From assembly GCF_003688665.1 (NCBI RefSeq), contig NZ_REFO01000011.1:186001-250000 (forward strand): a stretch of DNA of 64,000 bases, written 5' to 3'. Under the pieces are notes generated by a model. It worked only from the letters and a program-made list of their open reading frames with translations, was not told the origin of the DNA and ran no database searches. Position 1 is the first letter of the stretch. Each line of letters opens with the position of its first letter. This DNA comes from Hydrogenothermus marinus (GTDB taxonomy: Bacteria; Aquificota; Aquificia; Aquificales; Hydrogenothermaceae). The translations under genes and the position numbers were made by a program. Of the stretch, positions 63,593 to 64,000 are shown in pieces.

Positions 63593-64000
63593 TAACTTAA
63601 CTCTGTTTTTATTTTACTTTTTAAATCATAAACCTCATCTCTTAAACTTTTTATGGTATTTTTCATATTCTCAAGATATTTTCCACCTGTTGAGTATACT
63701 TCTAATTCTTCATTTATAATCTCGTTTATTCTGTCAATTAATAACTGATTTTCTTCATAAAAATATAAAAGTAGAGCCGTTTTTATCTCATCTAAATTTT
63801 TTCTTAAACTTTGGATTAATATCTCTTCTTGCTTTTGCAAAAATACTTTTTTATATTTTTTATTGAAAAATAAAGCATCTACTAAAGAACCAAAAATAAA
63901 GAATATTCCTACTATAGATAAAATCATCCACATATCTACATCTGAATTTAAAGTTTCATAAATTCCTATTAAAGTTAAGATTATTCCTGTTAAAAATATA
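63592..64000 (-). CDS. Membrane/coiled-coil protein, 5' end beyond the window
   Basis: The frame is open to the right edge. An ATG at 63933 has no ribosome site, and upstream codons read FLTGIILTLIGIYETLNSDVD, a membrane helix, so the gene very likely continues past 64000. Seen: two helices, then a coiled coil (about the last 90 residues; FLQKQEEILIQSLRKNLDEI, LRDEVYDLKSKI). Function unknown. Overlaps the HEPN-like gene by 1 base. Confidence 0.6.
   Translation of the reverse strand, partial: IFLTGIILTLIGIYETLNSDVDMWMILSIVGIFFIFGSLVDALFFNKKYKKVFLQKQEEILIQSLRKNLDEIKTALLLYFYEENQLLIDRINEIINEELEVYSTGGKYLENMKNTIKSLRDEVYDLKSKIKTELS

Noticed and set aside
63593-63933. Complete 113-residue gene starting at 63933
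   Set aside because: The frame stays open with a hydrophobic segment to the window edge and the ATG has no ribosome site, so it is treated as partial.
62726-64000. HepT-MntA toxin-antitoxin pair
   Set aside because: No nucleotidyltransferase gene with a GSxRRG-type motif is adjacent, and the HEPN catalytic motif is missing.

Overview
The window looks like chromosome from a thermophilic, sulfur-oxidising member of the Hydrogenothermaceae (Aquificota), most like Sulfurihydrogenibium. This placement is an inference from content; no database search was run. The sequence is very AT-rich. It encodes a sulfide:quinone oxidoreductase, cytochrome bd and cbb3-type oxidases, superoxide reductase, two enzymes of the futalosine menaquinone route (MqnD, MqnP), Gram-negative envelope genes (KdsA, LptF/G, Skp, TolC, TonB-like, MlaF, LptM-like lipoprotein) and a bacterial RNase P RNA. 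No insertion sequence, prophage, CRISPR array, tRNA or rRNA gene was seen. Genes are tightly packed and often overlap by 4-20 bases.

Layout. 1-13 kb: housekeeping genes (trmD at the left edge, superoxide reductase, aat, pepA, mqnD, a receiver-like protein, a TOPRIM protein, hisF, an M23 peptidase, transaldolase, dnaA, gpmA-tpiA-secG, cutA). 13-23.7 kb: one nine-gene minus-strand efflux operon (TetR, TolC, EmrA-like, EmrB-like, YbhG-like, MFS, YbhF/S/R-like) behind one promoter with a palindromic operator. 23.7-33 kb: mqnP-fabZ-aldolase-mscS, then sqr with a downstream 47-codon gene, then cydAB reading the other way. The sqr and cydA promoters share an inverted repeat. 33-41 kb: purSQ, dGTPase-like, bioD-fabD-tonB, gpsA-kdsA-lipoprotein, rhomboid. 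41-45 kb: a cbb3 oxidase operon with split CcoP functions, followed by an unusual G-tract and a terminator. 45-55 kb: FliK-like/FlhB-C-like pair, MEMO/AMMECR1, rluA-type synthase, lptF/G, pheA, dksA-like, lspA, secA. 55.35-55.74 kb: the likely replication origin. 55.7-64 kb: argD, an outer-membrane barrel, rnr, a Skp/SAM-hydrolase/mlaF operon, rnpB, thpR, and a degenerate tandem HEPN-like protein next to a membrane protein that runs off the right edge.

The strongest unusual signal is the origin. It has fourteen perfect TTATCCACA boxes, mostly at an exact 11-bp pitch, interrupted by two copies of a 29-bp spacer that match at 24 positions. One near-box follows, then six consecutive DnaA-trio-like triplets and an AT-rich stretch. 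dnaA itself lies about 46 kb away. Respiratory genes work together here: SQR feeds electrons from sulfide into the menaquinone pool, and bd and cbb3 oxidases offer exits to oxygen. The common palindrome at sqr and cyd suggests joint control, which is inferred.
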